Assembly (NCBI RefSeq): GCF_018688155.1
Contig: NZ_CP061312.1
Coordinates: 806,001-870,000, forward strand
Reading direction: 5' to 3'
Length of the DNA: 64,000 nt
DNA from: Polynucleobacter sp. AP-Sving-400A-A2
GTDB taxonomy: Bacteria > Pseudomonadota > Gammaproteobacteria > Burkholderiales > Burkholderiaceae
Position 1 is the stretch's first letter; each line of letters begins with the position of its first letter. The position numbers and the translations under genes were made by a program. This document shows, one piece after another, positions 1 to 7,541 of this stretch. Below the pieces are notes generated by a model that was given only the letters and a program-made list of their open reading frames with translations, had not been told where the DNA came from and made no database searches.

Positions 1-507
1 GAACAAGCTAAGCGCGTTGGCAATCTAGCCGCTGAGTTTTTGGCGCAATTACCTAAGCCAGATGAAGAGAGTCGGGCCGATAACATTGCATTATTGCAAT
101 GGGCTGCCAACCTTCATGAAATCGGCTTATCGATATCGCATAACGGATATCACAAACACTCTGCATACATTGCGGGTAATGCTGATATGCCGGGTTTCTC
201 AAAAAACGATCAGGCTAGATTAGCCGCCTTACTTATTGGTCATACCGGTAAGTTAGGAAAGTTAGCGAATAACGTCTCCTTCTCCGATTGGCGTATGTTG
301 TTTTGCATGCGGCTTGCGCAGGTACTTTGCCGCGGGCGCAGTGATGTCAATTTATCCAAAGTGAAAGTCTCGGAGCACAATGGAGACTATTTAGTTAGCC
401 TCTCCAAAGAATGGGCTAAAGAGCATCCATTAACGGAATTTAGCCTTCAAAAAGAAGCGGCCGAATGGGAACGCATCGGCCGACCTTACAGCATTAGCTT
501 AAAGTAA
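1..507 (+). CDS. ppx: Exopolyphosphatase (Ppx/GppA family), C-terminal part
   Basis: The open frame runs in from base 1 with no start, so the gene is cut by the window edge. The visible 168 residues are the helical HD-like C-terminal domain of Ppx/GppA phosphatases, which release phosphate from polyphosphate chain ends or act on pppGpp. The diagnostic stretch is ANLHEIG, then SHNGYHKHSAYI and NADMPGFS. It lies four bases from the convergent OlsB-like gene. Two polyphosphate kinases of the PPK2 type are also in the window, so polyphosphate turnover is a fair reading. Ppx versus GppA cannot be decided without the N-terminus. Confidence 0.85.
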   Translation, partial: EQAKRVGNLAAEFLAQLPKPDEESRADNIALLQWAANLHEIGLSISHNGYHKHSAYIAGNADMPGFSKNDQARLAALLIGHTGKLGKLANNVSFSDWRMLFCMRLAQVLCRGRSDVNLSKVKVSEHNGDYLVSLSKEWAKEHPLTEFSLQKEAAEWERIGRPYSISLK

Positions 508-510
508 TTC

Positions 511-1446
511 TTACAGCCCAAAGAAGTGTTTAGCGTACCGTGGATTGATGTCTGATAGACGCAACATAGTCAGTACATCTGCTGTATTGAAATCTGGATC
601 CCAAGCAGGTGCACTGCAAATCTTAGCGCCCAACTTTAAATAACCTTTAATCAATGGAGGAGGCTCTACTGCTAGGCCGCCATTGAGTCGCTCCAGTGGT
701 AAAGGTAGGCGAGGGAAAGCATGGTTCTCAACTGGCGCCATCTGATCATTGTTTAGTGAGTTGTATAGGCTGGCTGCAAAATGACCGCCATCACCCATGG
801 GGATGCTGGCACAACCGAGCATGATTTCATAATCATGTTTTTTCATGTATTGCGCTAAGCCGCTCCACAAAGCCATAATGACTGCGCCAGAACGGAAGTC
901 TTCGTGCACGCAAGATCTACCGAGCTCAACTAATTTAGGACGTAAGTGATCTAAGCGCGCTAAATCAAACTCAGAATCTGAGTAGAGACGTCCGATCTCT
1001 AAGGCTTTGTGCGGAGGGAGTACGCGATAGGTCCCAACCACCTGTAATGACTCCTGATCACGAATCAGTAAATGGTCGCAATAGGCATCGAATTCATCAA
1101 TATCGAGGTTCTCTGGATTGCTTGGAAGCTTAGCTCCCATCTCTTCTGCAAATACCTTGTAGCGCAGGCGCTGTGCTTCTTTAATCTCACTCGGATTGCT
1201 AGCCCAAGTAATTTGAAATGCAGGGCGTTTTGGCTTAGCAGTCGCTTTCTCGGCAACTGGCTCTATGGCTCTAAGCTCAGCTCTGGCTTTAGTGGCAAAT
1301 TTCTTACCAAATAATTTCTTCGCAATTTTTTTAGAAAAGAGTTTTTTAAATGCCTCAGTTTTACTCTTTTTAATCTTCTTTGGCTTTGTTTCAAAGCGAG
1401 AATTAAAGAGGTCAAATGCAGCAAGGGGATTTGGAATGTCAGACAT
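511..1446 (-). CDS. olsB: OlsB-like GNAT acyltransferase (ornithine lipid type)
   Basis: A 311-residue protein. It begins with about 80 Lys/Ala-rich residues, followed by a GNAT fold of the OlsB / hemolysin-type acyltransferase family. The core is visible in EAQRLRYKVFAEEMG, in CDHLLIRD, and in LVELGRSCVHEDFRSGAVI, the usual acyl-donor binding region. OlsB N-acylates ornithine with 3-hydroxyacyl-ACP, and OlsA then adds the second acyl chain to form phosphorus-free ornithine lipid. An OlsA/PlsC-like gene lies at 3797 and a PlcP-like gene at 2903, which supports lipid replacement under low phosphate. The Lys-rich N-terminus is longer than usual. Substrate is inferred from family and context. 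Confidence 0.7.
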   Translation of the reverse strand: MSDIPNPLAAFDLFNSRFETKPKKIKKSKTEAFKKLFSKKIAKKLFGKKFATKARAELRAIEPVAEKATAKPKRPAFQITWASNPSEIKEAQRLRYKVFAEEMGAKLPSNPENLDIDEFDAYCDHLLIRDQESLQVVGTYRVLPPHKALEIGRLYSDSEFDLARLDHLRPKLVELGRSCVHEDFRSGAVIMALWSGLAQYMKKHDYEIMLGCASIPMGDGGHFAASLYNSLNNDQMAPVENHAFPRLPLPLERLNGGLAVEPPPLIKGYLKLGAKICSAPAWDPDFNTADVLTMLRLSDINPRYAKHFFGL

Positions 1447-1466
1447 AGTGTTCCTTAAGTATTAAT

Positions 1467-1868
1467 CTAATTGATGACCAGAGGTATGCAAATCGTTACC
1501 CACAATAGGGCGGAAATTAGTAAGGCGAGCATGACGGCAGCTGAGCCAAAATCTTTTGCTCTTTTCGATAGATCATGATGATCAAATGAAATACGATCGA
1601 TCGCTGCCTCAACGCTGGAGTTGAGGAGCTCGACCACTAAAACCATAATGAGCGATGCAATGAGGGCGCATTTCTCAAGCGGGCTAATTGGCAAGAAAAG
1701 GGCAATTGGCGTCAGCACCACAAGCAAGAAAAGCTCTTGCCTAAAAGCACTTTCCTCTTGAAATGCATAGACTATGCCGCACCAAGAGTTCTTGGCTGCA
1801 TGCCATGCTCTTGTGAGACCCCGATTACCTTTATGGGGGTTTTGCTTGATGTCGTAAGGTGCCGTCAC
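1467..1868 (-). CDS. dgkA: Diacylglycerol kinase DgkA
   Basis: A 133-residue integral membrane protein with three predicted helices, the normal size for prokaryotic DgkA. The family signature VELLNSSVEAAIDR with the following HHDLSKRAKDFGSAAV is present; it contains the catalytic Glu and the conserved Asp/Gly/Ala residues. DgkA phosphorylates diacylglycerol to phosphatidic acid in the inner membrane. Next to PlcP and a glycosyltransferase, which make and use diacylglycerol, it fits a membrane-lipid recycling operon. The start is the first ATG after a short gap from the upstream glycosyltransferase gene. Confidence 0.92.
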   Translation of the reverse strand: MTAPYDIKQNPHKGNRGLTRAWHAAKNSWCGIVYAFQEESAFRQELFLLVVLTPIALFLPISPLEKCALIASLIMVLVVELLNSSVEAAIDRISFDHHDLSKRAKDFGSAAVMLALLISALLWVTICIPLVIN

Positions 1869-1877
1869 AATGAATTA

Positions 1878-2906
1878 TTAAGCGAGAGCAGTAGTATTAG
1901 CTGCAGTAGAAGGTACGGGCTTTAGATGATTGGCAAACTGCTCTGAAGCCGCTCTCCAAGAAAACTTTTCAGCATGAGCGCGAGCTAATTCACGAGGAAT
2001 CTTCAAAGCTTGCATACAAGCTATTTGAAGATCTTCGTGCATTGCACCAGCAGCAGAGTTACCTAGAACATCAATTGGACCTGTCACTGGATAGGCTGCA
2101 ACAGGAGTGCCACAAGCCATAGCCTCTAATATGACAAGCCCAAAAGTATCGGTCTTGCTTGGGAAGACAAAAACATCAGCGGCAGCGTATACCTTGGCTA
2201 ATTCTTCTTGCTGTAATACGCCTAGGTAATTGATGTTGGGGTATTTTTCTTTAATACTGGCCATTGCGGGGCCATCACCAACAACCCATTTGGAGCCTGG
2301 CAAATCTATCTCTAGGAAGGCGTTGATATTTTTCTCTACGGCAACGCGACCAACATATAAGAAAATCGGGTGAGCGCTGTTGAGAGATTTAGAGTCTTGC
2401 ATTTTGAAGATATCCAAATCTACGCCTCGTGACCACAGCACAACATTTTTAAGCCCGAACTTCTCAAGATCATCTTTTACAACAATGGTTGGTGCCATCA
2501 CCGCCATCGATGGCCCATGAAACCAACGAATAAATGCATAAGTAATGCTCAGAGGAATTCCAGTGCGGGCTTTGACATATTCAGGAAAACGAGTGTGATA
2601 AGCCGTAGAAAATGGCAAATCATTTTTTACAGCATAAGAACGAGCAGATAAGCCTAAAGGACCCTCTGTCGCAATATGCATTGCATCTGGTGCAAATTCT
2701 TTAATACGGCGAGCCACTTCCTTACCAGGAAATAAGGATAGGGCAATATCAGGATAGGTAGGGCAGGGAATGGATTTAAAGCCAGTCGGGGTAATCATTT
2801 CGACTTCATGACCCATGCCGATGAGTTCAGCTCTAGTTTGTTTGAGCGTTCTCACAACACCATTGACTTGCGGATCCCATGCATCAGTAATGATCATAAT
2901 TTTCAT
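1878..2906 (-). CDS. GT4 glycosyltransferase, Agt/glycolipid synthase-like
   Basis: A 342-residue GT-B glycosyltransferase of family 4. The N-terminal acceptor domain opens with MIITDAWDPQVNGVVRTL, typical of the diacylglycerol and mannosyl glycosyltransferase group. The C-terminal donor domain has FLYVGRVAVEKN and the E-x7-E region in TFGLVILEAMACGTPV. Its ATG overlaps the stop of the PlcP-like gene by four bases, so the two are translationally coupled. The known PlcP-Agt pairing removes phospholipid headgroups and then glycosylates the diacylglycerol when phosphate is scarce. That is the favoured role here, inferred mainly from coupling and the Pho-box-like site upstream. Confidence 0.75.
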   Translation of the reverse strand: MKIMIITDAWDPQVNGVVRTLKQTRAELIGMGHEVEMITPTGFKSIPCPTYPDIALSLFPGKEVARRIKEFAPDAMHIATEGPLGLSARSYAVKNDLPFSTAYHTRFPEYVKARTGIPLSITYAFIRWFHGPSMAVMAPTIVVKDDLEKFGLKNVVLWSRGVDLDIFKMQDSKSLNSAHPIFLYVGRVAVEKNINAFLEIDLPGSKWVVGDGPAMASIKEKYPNINYLGVLQQEELAKVYAAADVFVFPSKTDTFGLVILEAMACGTPVAAYPVTGPIDVLGNSAAGAMHEDLQIACMQALKIPRELARAHAEKFSWRAASEQFANHLKPVPSTAANTTALA

Positions 2907-3712
2907 ACAGTAACCTCTTTAATCAGTGTTGATAGCTCGGGTTGATGAGTAATTTCAGGTGCCTCTACAAGATCACCGTGTATATGTGTCCAGTAGATAA
3001 TTTTGAGTTCACCGGTTGTAGTCTCTACAAGGGCTGATAAGCTTTCGACCCAGTCACCATCGTTGCAATACAACAGACCATCGATTTCACGAATTTCTGC
3101 TTTATGGATATGGCCGCATACAACGCCATCACAATTTCTGAGGCGGGCTTCTCTAGCCATGATGTGCTCAAAGTCCGCTATGTAGCTAACAGCATTTTTT
3201 ACTTGATGCTTAAGATATTGGGAGAGAGACCAGTACTGCATCCCCATCCTGACACGCAACATATTGAAGTAGCGATTGATGTACAAAATAAAGGTATACA
3301 GTGAGTCGCCGACATAGGCAAGCCATTTGGCGTATTGCATGACGCCATCAAATAAGTCGCCATGGGTTACCCAAAGCTTACGTCCGTCCAAGGTTGTATG
3401 TATGACTTCTTCTTGAACCTTAATATCGCCAAAAGACATACCAAAGTACTGCCGAGCTGCTTCGTCATGGTTGCCAGGAATGTAAATGACTTCGGTACCC
3501 TTACGGGCTTTGCGCAATAACTTTTGGACGACATCGTTATGGGTCTGCGGCCAGTAAAACGACTGCTTTAAGCGCCAACCATCGATAATGTCGCCTACCA
3601 GGTAAAACTGATCGGCTTCATTATGTTTTAAAAAATCAAGGAGGTAGTTAACCTGACACCCTGATGTTCCGAGGTGTACATCTGAAATCCAAATCGCTCT
3701 GTAATGCGTCAT
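2903..3712 (-). CDS. plcP: PlcP-like metallophosphoesterase (phospholipase C)
   Basis: A 269-residue calcineurin-fold phosphoesterase. The metal ligands are seen as ISDVHLG, YLVGDIIDGW, IPGNHDE, WVTHGD and VCGHIHKAEI. The run NDVVQKLLRKARKGTEVIYI and the later YWSLSQYLKHQVKNAV resemble the PlcP group of alphaproteobacteria more than classic LpxH, which is shorter. PlcP cleaves phosphatidylcholine or phosphatidylethanolamine to diacylglycerol during phosphate limitation. It is first in a run with a GT4 gene and dgkA. A Pho-box-like site lies about 35 bases before the start. The alternative reading is an LpxH-type UDP-diacylglucosamine hydrolase. Confidence 0.75.
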   Translation of the reverse strand: MTHYRAIWISDVHLGTSGCQVNYLLDFLKHNEADQFYLVGDIIDGWRLKQSFYWPQTHNDVVQKLLRKARKGTEVIYIPGNHDEAARQYFGMSFGDIKVQEEVIHTTLDGRKLWVTHGDLFDGVMQYAKWLAYVGDSLYTFILYINRYFNMLRVRMGMQYWSLSQYLKHQVKNAVSYIADFEHIMAREARLRNCDGVVCGHIHKAEIREIDGLLYCNDGDWVESLSALVETTTGELKIIYWTHIHGDLVEAPEITHQPELSTLIKEVTV

Positions 3713-3746
3713 GAGTAAGTATTAAGCCGATTTTTTATGAAGGCCT

Positions 3747-3765
3747 CATGACACTTTTACGACAG
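3747..3765 (-). promoter_or_regulatory. Candidate Pho box upstream of plcP
   Basis: Read on the minus strand the site is CTGTCGTAAAAGTGTCATG. It matches the two direct TGTC-type repeats of a PhoB box at 11-base spacing, 16 of 19 by eye against CTGTCATAAAACTGTCATA. It sits between the divergent plcP and plsC genes. PhoB control is inferred. Confidence 0.55.
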
Positions 3766-3796
3766 TTTGATGACTTGATTTATATTACGGCTAGAT

Positions 3797-4582
3797 ATGA
3801 CGCATTCCCAACTAAGCCCCACCCCAAAACTCACCTCAACCCCGAGTAGTTGGCTTCGCTATTGGGTCTGGATGCAAATCCTGTCACATGTGATTTGCGG
3901 AGTTTGCACGCTATCTTTCTTTTTCCCCTTCCTCAATCGAGATCAGAAAGACCGCCGCATACAACGATGGTCTAAGAAATTATTAAGAATCTTTCATATT
4001 CAGTTGCGCGTGATAGGTGCGGAGAAGTTGGTCTCTAATCCTCATTTAATGGCATCAAATCACATCTCCTGGTTAGATATCCATGTGATTAATGCATTTA
4101 AGCCGGTCCGTTTTGTTGCTAAATCGGAAGTGCGGGGGTGGCCTGTATTTGGATGGATGGCAGAGCAGTTGGGTACCGTCTTTATTCGCAGAGATAGTGC
4201 GCGTCATGCGAGGCAGGTAGTAGACCAGATGGCCCAGGTCCTGAAAGAAGAGTCGGTCTGTATTTTTCCCGAGGGTACTTCCACCTCCGGAGAGTTGGTA
4301 TTGCCGTTTAAGCCCAATCTGTTTGAATCCGCTATCCTAGCTCATGCGCCAGTCTTTCCGATAGCCATTGCTTATCGGTCAAGGTCAACGGGTCTGAGGA
4401 GTGATGCCCCTGCCTTTATTGGAGATATGGGACTATTGGAATCAATGTCTAATGTCATTGCCAGCCGGGATATTGAGGTTCATTTAAGCCTACTAGAGCC
4501 ATTTTTAATAGGCAATGCAAGCAATCCGGATCGTAAGGAACTCGCTCTTTATTGCCAGGAAGGTATTACTAAAACCTTATAA
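3797..4582 (+). CDS. 1-acyl-glycerol-3-phosphate acyltransferase, PlsC/OlsA-like
   Basis: A 261-residue membrane-associated acyltransferase with one hydrophobic N-terminal segment. The family blocks are in order: NHISWLD (the HX4D catalytic motif), FIRRDSARHA, FPEGTSTSGE and the later PVFPIAIAY. It transfers an acyl group to lysophosphatidic acid, or to lyso-ornithine lipid in the OlsA subgroup. Divergent from plcP across the Pho-box-like site and near the OlsB-like gene, it could be OlsA. The chromosome's main plsC may lie elsewhere. Family is secure; substrate is inferred. Confidence 0.85.
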   Translation: MTHSQLSPTPKLTSTPSSWLRYWVWMQILSHVICGVCTLSFFFPFLNRDQKDRRIQRWSKKLLRIFHIQLRVIGAEKLVSNPHLMASNHISWLDIHVINAFKPVRFVAKSEVRGWPVFGWMAEQLGTVFIRRDSARHARQVVDQMAQVLKEESVCIFPEGTSTSGELVLPFKPNLFESAILAHAPVFPIAIAYRSRSTGLRSDAPAFIGDMGLLESMSNVIASRDIEVHLSLLEPFLIGNASNPDRKELALYCQEGITKTL

Positions 4583-4589
4583 ACAGCAT

Positions 4590-4608
4590 ATGTAATAAAA
4601 GTGTCATA
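4590..4608 (+). promoter_or_regulatory. Candidate Pho box upstream of ppk2
   Basis: ATGTAATAAAAGTGTCATA matches the PhoB consensus at 16 of 19 positions by eye. It shares the 12-mer TAAAAGTGTCAT with the site before plcP. It lies about 40 bases before the ppk2 start. Confidence 0.5.
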
Positions 4609-4647
4609 TCCTAGAGGTACAAAGACTTATCGGTATCGGGAAGAGAT

Positions 4648-5553
4648 ATGACGTCAAAGCATAAAGAAATAAATGATTGGTACAAGAGTGCTCGAGAAGA
4701 CATTCTTGATAGCATGGATGAAGAGCTCGAAATGGAGCTCGATGATGATCGCTTGTCACCCGATGGCGGAAGTGCCTCTGTCATACCCCGAAATGTTTAC
4801 TTTAAAGAATTGTTTCGCCTACAGGGTGAGTTGGTCAAACTCCAAGATTGGGTAGTTGAAAACAAACTCAAGGTGGCTGTTTTATTTGAAGGTCGCGATT
4901 CTGCGGGTAAGGGTGGCGCGATTAAACGAATTACTCAGCGACTTAATCCCCGCGTTTGTAAAGTCGTTGCATTATCTGCACCTAGCGAGCGTGAAAAAAC
5001 CCAGTGGTACTTTCAGCGCTACGTATCAAACCTGCCTGCTGGTGGCGAGATCGTCTTGTTTGATCGTAGCTGGTACAACCGCGCTGGTGTAGAAAAGGTC
5101 ATGGGATTTTGTAACGATGCCGAGTACGAAGAGTTTTTGCGCACGGTCCCTGAGTTTGAACGCATGATTATTCGCTCCGGAATCATTCTGATTAAATATT
5201 GGTTCTCTATTTCAGATGATGAGCAATATAGCCGCTTCATGGTGCGCATCCATGACCCATTAAAACAATGGAAACTGAGTCCAATGGACTTAGATGCTCG
5301 CCGTCATTGGGAGGCCTATACCAAGGCAAAAGAGACCATGCTTGAGCGCACCAATATTCCTGAGGCACCGTGGTGGGTTGTGGCTGCAAATGATAAGAAA
5401 AAAGCCCGCCTCAATTGCATTTCGCATCTGCTGACCCAAATTCCTTATAGTGAAATTGCCCACCCTGAAATCACTTTGCCTGAACGGGTGCATAACCCTG
5501 ACTATCTTCGTGGTCCTGTACCAAAAGATATGTACGTTCCTGAGATCTATTGA
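4648..5553 (+). CDS. ppk2: Polyphosphate kinase 2 (PPK2 family)
   Basis: A 301-residue single-domain PPK2 enzyme, which moves phosphate between polyphosphate and nucleotides in the cytoplasm. Walker A is EGRDSAGKGGAI. The lid and Walker B region is FDRSWYNRAGVEKVMGFC, followed by the family's DPLKQWKLSPMDLDAR. About 40 acidic residues precede the core, which starts at NVYFKELFRLQGELVKLQDW. A Pho-box-like site lies upstream and a CYTH-fold protein follows. A second, shorter PPK2 lies at 52380. Whether it prefers NDP or NMP cannot be read from sequence alone. Confidence 0.92.
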   Translation: MTSKHKEINDWYKSAREDILDSMDEELEMELDDDRLSPDGGSASVIPRNVYFKELFRLQGELVKLQDWVVENKLKVAVLFEGRDSAGKGGAIKRITQRLNPRVCKVVALSAPSEREKTQWYFQRYVSNLPAGGEIVLFDRSWYNRAGVEKVMGFCNDAEYEEFLRTVPEFERMIIRSGIILIKYWFSISDDEQYSRFMVRIHDPLKQWKLSPMDLDARRHWEAYTKAKETMLERTNIPEAPWWVVAANDKKKARLNCISHLLTQIPYSEIAHPEITLPERVHNPDYLRGPVPKDMYVPEIY

Positions 5554-5612
5554 TTTTGTAAATATAGGTCTCGAGGGTGTTAACCTCTTGTTATTCAATA
5601 AGGGGCCGGCAC

Positions 5613-6440
5613 TTGAAAGCAAAGCACAGCATTACCAATAGAGAATTTAAGCTTCTGATTAAGCCGCAGGGCTTAGATCGGCGCAGCCGAATTACCGCCT
5701 TAAGCGAACAAATTCTGAGTTTTTGTAAAAAGAATAAGGTGGAATTTTTTCACCTTGATAACGCTACTACTGGTTTACGTAATATTTATTTTTACGATAC
5801 CCCTGGCGAAGATTTCAGACGCAACAACATTATTCTACGTGTCCGAGAGTCCCGTCAAAACATCTGGGTTGATGACTGGTGCGAGGTTACTCTGAAGTGC
5901 CGGACAGATGATTTAGCTAAATCCCATCAATTCGACCCCTCTCCTAAAAAATCGATTAAGTCCCGCCTACGACTAAAAGAAGAAATTCTACGAGGTGATG
6001 CGATTGGAACGGCTAGAAGTATTTATTCTAATAATGCCATTTTAGATGCGGTACCCATTGATAGTTTGTTTGAAAAGTCACTAGCGAGTGTTGCTAAGTT
6101 CTTCCCTAGCTTAGTTACTTTACCAATTGATAAAAAATCACCCATCCGCATTGTTGGTGGCCGCACTAATAAGATTCTCGAAGCATGCCTGCCTATTGGA
6201 AACCTGGTTTTTGGTGATGGTGTGCAGGCCCATTGTGAGATTGCCATCTGGATGAAGAGTGTGGGCGATCCCATTGTTGGAGAGTTGGCTTTTTCTTATC
6301 GGGTGAATGATGCCAATCGTGGTCAAGCAAAAGCACATAAGCGTGCTGATAAGTTCTTCAAGAAGCTCCAAATCGAACTAGAAAGTTGGTTAGAAATTGG
6401 CAGCACTAAAACAGCTTTAGTCTACGGAAAACCTGAGTGA
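5613..6440 (+). CDS. CYTH-like (triphosphate tunnel) domain protein
   Basis: About 275 residues. The pattern of charged beta strands suggests a CYTH/TTM fold: REFKLLI near the N-terminus, ILRVRESR, CEVTLKCR, RLRLKEEI and HCEIAIWMK. Such proteins bind or hydrolyse triphosphates or polyphosphate. A TTG start at 5613 is chosen because AAGGGG lies 7 bases upstream; a GTG at 5577 is possible. It directly follows ppk2 and overlaps the chrA start. CYTH is a judgement from strand pattern, since the usual ExExK is not perfect. The polyphosphate link is inferred from its neighbour. Confidence 0.55.
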   Translation: MKAKHSITNREFKLLIKPQGLDRRSRITALSEQILSFCKKNKVEFFHLDNATTGLRNIYFYDTPGEDFRRNNIILRVRESRQNIWVDDWCEVTLKCRTDDLAKSHQFDPSPKKSIKSRLRLKEEILRGDAIGTARSIYSNNAILDAVPIDSLFEKSLASVAKFFPSLVTLPIDKKSPIRIVGGRTNKILEACLPIGNLVFGDGVQAHCEIAIWMKSVGDPIVGELAFSYRVNDANRGQAKAHKRADKFFKKLQIELESWLEIGSTKTALVYGKPE

Positions 6441-7009
6441 ACTCTCAGATGCAAGATGATGTGACGATAACTAAGTCTCCAGACTTACGTGATCTTTTTG
6501 TACAATTTTTGATTATTGGCGCTGTCAGCTTTGGCGGCGGCATCATTGCCTACGAACGCATTCTCTTGGTTGAAAAGCGCAAGTGGCTCAGTGCTGATGA
6601 ATTTATGGCGTACTTAGCAATTAGCCAGACAATGCCAGGCTTAAACTCCGTGAACTTAGCAGTGCTTGCTGGAGATCATCTACGCGGGTGGCAAGGCGCT
6701 GTCATTGCCACCTTGGGCTTAATATTTCCGGGCTCATTGCTCGTGCTGGGGTTTGGCATGATTTACGCTAGCGCTGCAGATCATCCTTCGATTAATCTCA
6801 TCCTAGCTGGAATTGCAGCAGCTGCTACTGGCTTACTAGCTGCAATTACTTACAAAATCGGAGATGCTCACTGGCGTCATCTGAAGTCCTTGGCCATTAT
6901 TGTTGCCACATTTATATTGATGAGTCTCTTTAAGCTTTCACTGCCATATGTGATCCTGATTATGGCACCGATATCACTCTATCTGTATCGACCAGGTAAA
7001 ACTCAATGA
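6437..7009 (+). CDS. Chromate transporter, N-terminal-half subunit (ChrA family)
   Basis: A 190-residue membrane protein of the CHR family. Hallmarks are FLIIGAVSFGGGIIAY, ERILLVEKRKWLSADEFMAYLAISQTMPG and the helix-rich remainder. It corresponds to one half of a full-length ChrA, which exports chromate by proton antiport. The GTG start overlaps the preceding stop, and its own stop overlaps the start of the second half, so the pair is coupled. An ATG four codons in is an alternative start. Short-chain CHR pairs of this kind normally act together as a heterodimer. Confidence 0.88.
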   Translation: MNSQMQDDVTITKSPDLRDLFVQFLIIGAVSFGGGIIAYERILLVEKRKWLSADEFMAYLAISQTMPGLNSVNLAVLAGDHLRGWQGAVIATLGLIFPGSLLVLGFGMIYASAADHPSINLILAGIAAAATGLLAAITYKIGDAHWRHLKSLAIIVATFILMSLFKLSLPYVILIMAPISLYLYRPGKTQ

Positions 7010-7533
7010 GCCTATTGATTCACTTGGCTTGGACCTTTGCCTTGCTTTCCATTCTCGCGGTTGGTGGCGGTACCGCTGTGCTGCCAGAGATGCAAACCAT
7101 ACTCGCATATCAATTCGGCATAGACCACACCCAATTTGTTCATATCTATAGTATTGGTCAGTTAGCGCCTGGCCCCAATATGTTGATGGTCTTAGTGATT
7201 GGCTATCAAATTGCTGGACTCATCGGTGCAGGCGTGGTCTTGCTATCCTTCTTTTTGCCTTCAAGCGTTCTCTGTTTTTATGTCGGGCACTTATGGAATC
7301 GTTTTGGAGAAAGTCCTTGGCGTCGATCTATTCAAAATGCGCTGGAGCCCATTTCGATTGGCCTCATGTCATCCGGTGTTTATGCCGTTGCTAAGGCATC
7401 TGTAGTGAGTAGCATTACCTTAGCGCTTGCTCTTGTCACCCTGTATCTCATTCTCAGAACCAAAATTAACCCTGTATTGGTTATTTTGGGCTCTGGCGGA
7501 CTTGGTGCTTTGCTAATGTCCTACTTGAACTAG
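7006..7533 (+). CDS. Chromate transporter, second-half subunit (ChrA family)
   Basis: A 175-residue CHR family protein, the partner of the preceding gene. Conserved parts are LSILAVGGGTAVLPEMQ, FVHIYSIGQLAPGPNML and VLLSFFLPSSVL. Five or six hydrophobic segments are visible. It starts on the ATG of an ATGA overlap with the first subunit, which suggests fixed stoichiometry. It converges on the TonB receptor at 7542 with an 8-base gap. Transport of chromate specifically is a family-level inference. Confidence 0.88.
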   Translation: MSLLIHLAWTFALLSILAVGGGTAVLPEMQTILAYQFGIDHTQFVHIYSIGQLAPGPNMLMVLVIGYQIAGLIGAGVVLLSFFLPSSVLCFYVGHLWNRFGESPWRRSIQNALEPISIGLMSSGVYAVAKASVVSSITLALALVTLYLILRTKINPVLVILGSGGLGALLMSYLN

Positions 7534-7541
7534 TTAAAAGT

